Assembly (NCBI GenBank): GCA_027622495.1
Contig: JAQBYL010000227.1
Coordinates: 1 to 6,746, forward strand
Direction: 5' to 3'
Source of the DNA: Pseudomonadota bacterium
GTDB lineage: Bacteria; Pseudomonadota; Gammaproteobacteria; Pseudomonadales; Azotimanducaceae
DNA length: 6,746 bases
The position numbers were made by a program, and so were the translations under genes. The notes below the pieces were generated by a model. The model searched no databases. It had not been told where the DNA came from and saw only the letters and a list, made by a program, of their open reading frames with translations. Below, in pieces: positions 5,514 to 6,746 of the stretch (position 1 is its first letter; every line of letters begins with the position of its first letter).

Positions 5514-6746
5514 TCAGCCATACCTGAAACATCAGCACATCCCAAAGGTAAGCGGACCAGTCGCCTTGTCCGTTAACATGTTGGTTCCACATTCTGGTTA
5601 TCACAGCAGTATCGAAAAAGCCTTCATTGCGCAAACGTACTTCATCAAGATAGCTGGCCGCCCACTCCTTCAACGGACCCTTGAGCCACGAACCGAGCGG
5701 CACCGCAAACCCGCGTTTAGGACGATTGATCATCGCCTGCGGCAGGTAGCCGGTGAGTATATCTTTCAACACCCCTTTTGGTCTGTTGTCGGGGCACAGA
5801 ACCTCGCCAGACAAGCCAAGACAGAATTCAACCAGACGATGGTCCAGCAGCGGTACCCGGGCTTCGAGACTTGCCTGCATGCTGGCTCTGTCGACCTTGG
5901 TGAGACAATCGTTGGGCAGGTAGGCGACCAGATCCCTCGCCGCCCAGCTTCTGGGGGGCGCAAGTGTCGAGCTCCAATGCGCAGGATCATCATAAACCGT
6001 TGATCGTTCCTGAGAATTGAGAACTGTCAGGTGCGGCTGTGACCAGTGTGTAACCGTCTGGGCAAACAGTTCATCTGCGCTTTCGACCCTCAGCACTTCT
6101 GCAAGGCGCTGCATCTTTGCGCCAATTGGCGCCGGACGGCCGAGAAACGATGGTGTAGGCAAACCGCCGATCAGTCGGCGCAGGTCCTGACTCTCTGCCA
6201 GATCTGCAGTCTTGTGCCGCAACCACCGGGGAGTGCTGAATATTCGCTGCGCCATCTGCTGCGTCCAGCGATAGCGTTGATAACCTGCAAACAGCTCATC
6301 ACCTCCGTCACCACTCAGCGACACGGTGACCGAGCGGCGTGTGAGGGCGGAAACAAGGTAGGTTGGCAGGAGCGACGAATCCGCGAAAGGTTCATCGAGT
6401 GTGGCGGGTAGTGAGCTGACCAGATCGAGTACATCTGCTTCGCCAACCATGAGTTCTGTGTGCTCGGTACCCAGATGCTGCGCGACTTCCTTTGCGTGGG
6501 GTGCCTCGTTATAGGCCTCTTCTTCAAAACCGATGGTGAACGTTTTGACCCGTGCCATGCTGGCCTTCTGCATGAGCGCACAGACCAATGAAGAGTCAAC
6601 ACCGCCAGACAGAAATCCGCCCAAGGGCACATCGGCGATCATCCGGTCTGCAACGGCTTGAGCGGCGAGCCTGTGGATCTCAGCTCGGGCGTCAGCTGCG
6701 TCGATGTGTGCCTCGGCCGCATGATCTGCCGCATTCCAATACGATT
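5497..6746 (-). CDS. asnB: Asparagine-synthase-like glutamine-dependent amidotransferase (AsnB/WbpS type), N-terminus beyond the right edge
   Basis: The frame stays open from the window edge: 34 codons before the first internal ATG at 6642 still read as AsnB (SYWNAADHAAEA... AVADR), so 415 residues of a protein usually near 600 are visible. The missing part would hold the Ntn-type glutaminase domain with its catalytic Cys. The synthetase domain is intact: PP-loop LSGGVDSSL (45-53), TFTIGFEEEAYNEAPHA (68-84), LDEPFADSS (116-124), SLSGDGGDELFAGYQRY (142-158), the C-terminal helix motif KVDRASMQASLEARVPLLD (283-301) and RPKRGFAVPLGSWL (341-354). This domain activates a carboxylate as its adenylate and amidates it with ammonia from glutamine. 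In surface-polysaccharide clusters such homologues (WbpS in P. aeruginosa O6) are thought to amidate uronic-acid sugars rather than aspartate, and the position here fits that. True asparagine synthesis cannot be excluded. The stop overlaps the glycosyltransferase start by 17 bases. Confidence 0.92.
   Translation of the reverse strand, partial: SYWNAADHAAEAHIDAADARAEIHRLAAQAVADRMIADVPLGGFLSGGVDSSLVCALMQKASMARVKTFTIGFEEEAYNEAPHAKEVAQHLGTEHTELMVGEADVLDLVSSLPATLDEPFADSSLLPTYLVSALTRRSVTVSLSGDGGDELFAGYQRYRWTQQMAQRIFSTPRWLRHKTADLAESQDLRRLIGGLPTPSFLGRPAPIGAKMQRLAEVLRVESADELFAQTVTHWSQPHLTVLNSQERSTVYDDPAHWSSTLAPPRSWAARDLVAYLPNDCLTKVDRASMQASLEARVPLLDHRLVEFCLGLSGEVLCPDNRPKGVLKDILTGYLPQAMINRPKRGFAVPLGSWLKGPLKEWAASYLDEVRLRNEGFFDTAVITRMWNQHVNGQGDWSAYLWDVLMFQVWLNERSG

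Noticed and set aside
5386..6411. Plus-strand open frames opposite the amidotransferase gene
   Set aside because: They are antisense shadows of conserved AsnB motifs and have no family similarity that I recognise.

Overview
The window is the distal end of a polysaccharide (most likely LPS O-antigen) biosynthesis cluster from a Gram-negative bacterium. A gammaproteobacterium is the best guess. The gene order and families closely resemble the end of the Pseudomonas aeruginosa serotype O6 B-band O-antigen locus (an asparagine-synthase-like amidotransferase, glycosyltransferase(s), a WbpV-type reductase/epimerase, WbpL and WbpM). The taxonomy is an inference from family content and synteny, not from a marker gene.

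Every gene lies on the minus strand, so the transcript reads from high to low coordinates. In that order the genes are: (1) an asparagine-synthase-like amidotransferase entering at the right edge without its N-terminus (5497-6746); (2) a GT-B family 4 glycosyltransferase (4383-5513); (3) a short extended-SDR NAD-dependent epimerase/reductase of WbpV type (3499-4383); (4) a WecA/WbpL-type polyprenyl-phosphate sugar-1-phosphate transferase (2513-3520); (5) a membrane-anchored nucleotide-sugar 4,6-dehydratase of the WbpM/CapD/PglF family (604-2529, start revised here). After a 71-base gap comes (6) the first 177 codons of a luciferase-like flavin/F420 oxidoreductase that runs off the left edge (1-532) and probably lies outside the polysaccharide pathway.

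The five polysaccharide genes overlap head to tail by 17, 1, 22 and 17 bases, which points to one polycistronic, translationally coupled unit. Read as a pathway, the WbpM-like enzyme makes a UDP-4-keto-6-deoxy-HexNAc. The WbpV-like enzyme would reduce C4 to give UDP-QuiNAc or UDP-FucNAc. The WbpL-like protein would put that sugar-1-phosphate on undecaprenyl phosphate, and the glycosyltransferase would add a following sugar. The amidotransferase would amidate a substrate, plausibly a sugar acid of the same glycan.

Coding density is almost complete. I see no tRNA, rRNA, CRISPR array, insertion sequence or convincing factor-independent terminator. Nothing in the window demands a new kind of system. 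The points worth a second look are a misplaced start codon, an active-site-loop variant, an intragenic hairpin, an ops-like octamer inside a coding region, and the reconstructed pathway.
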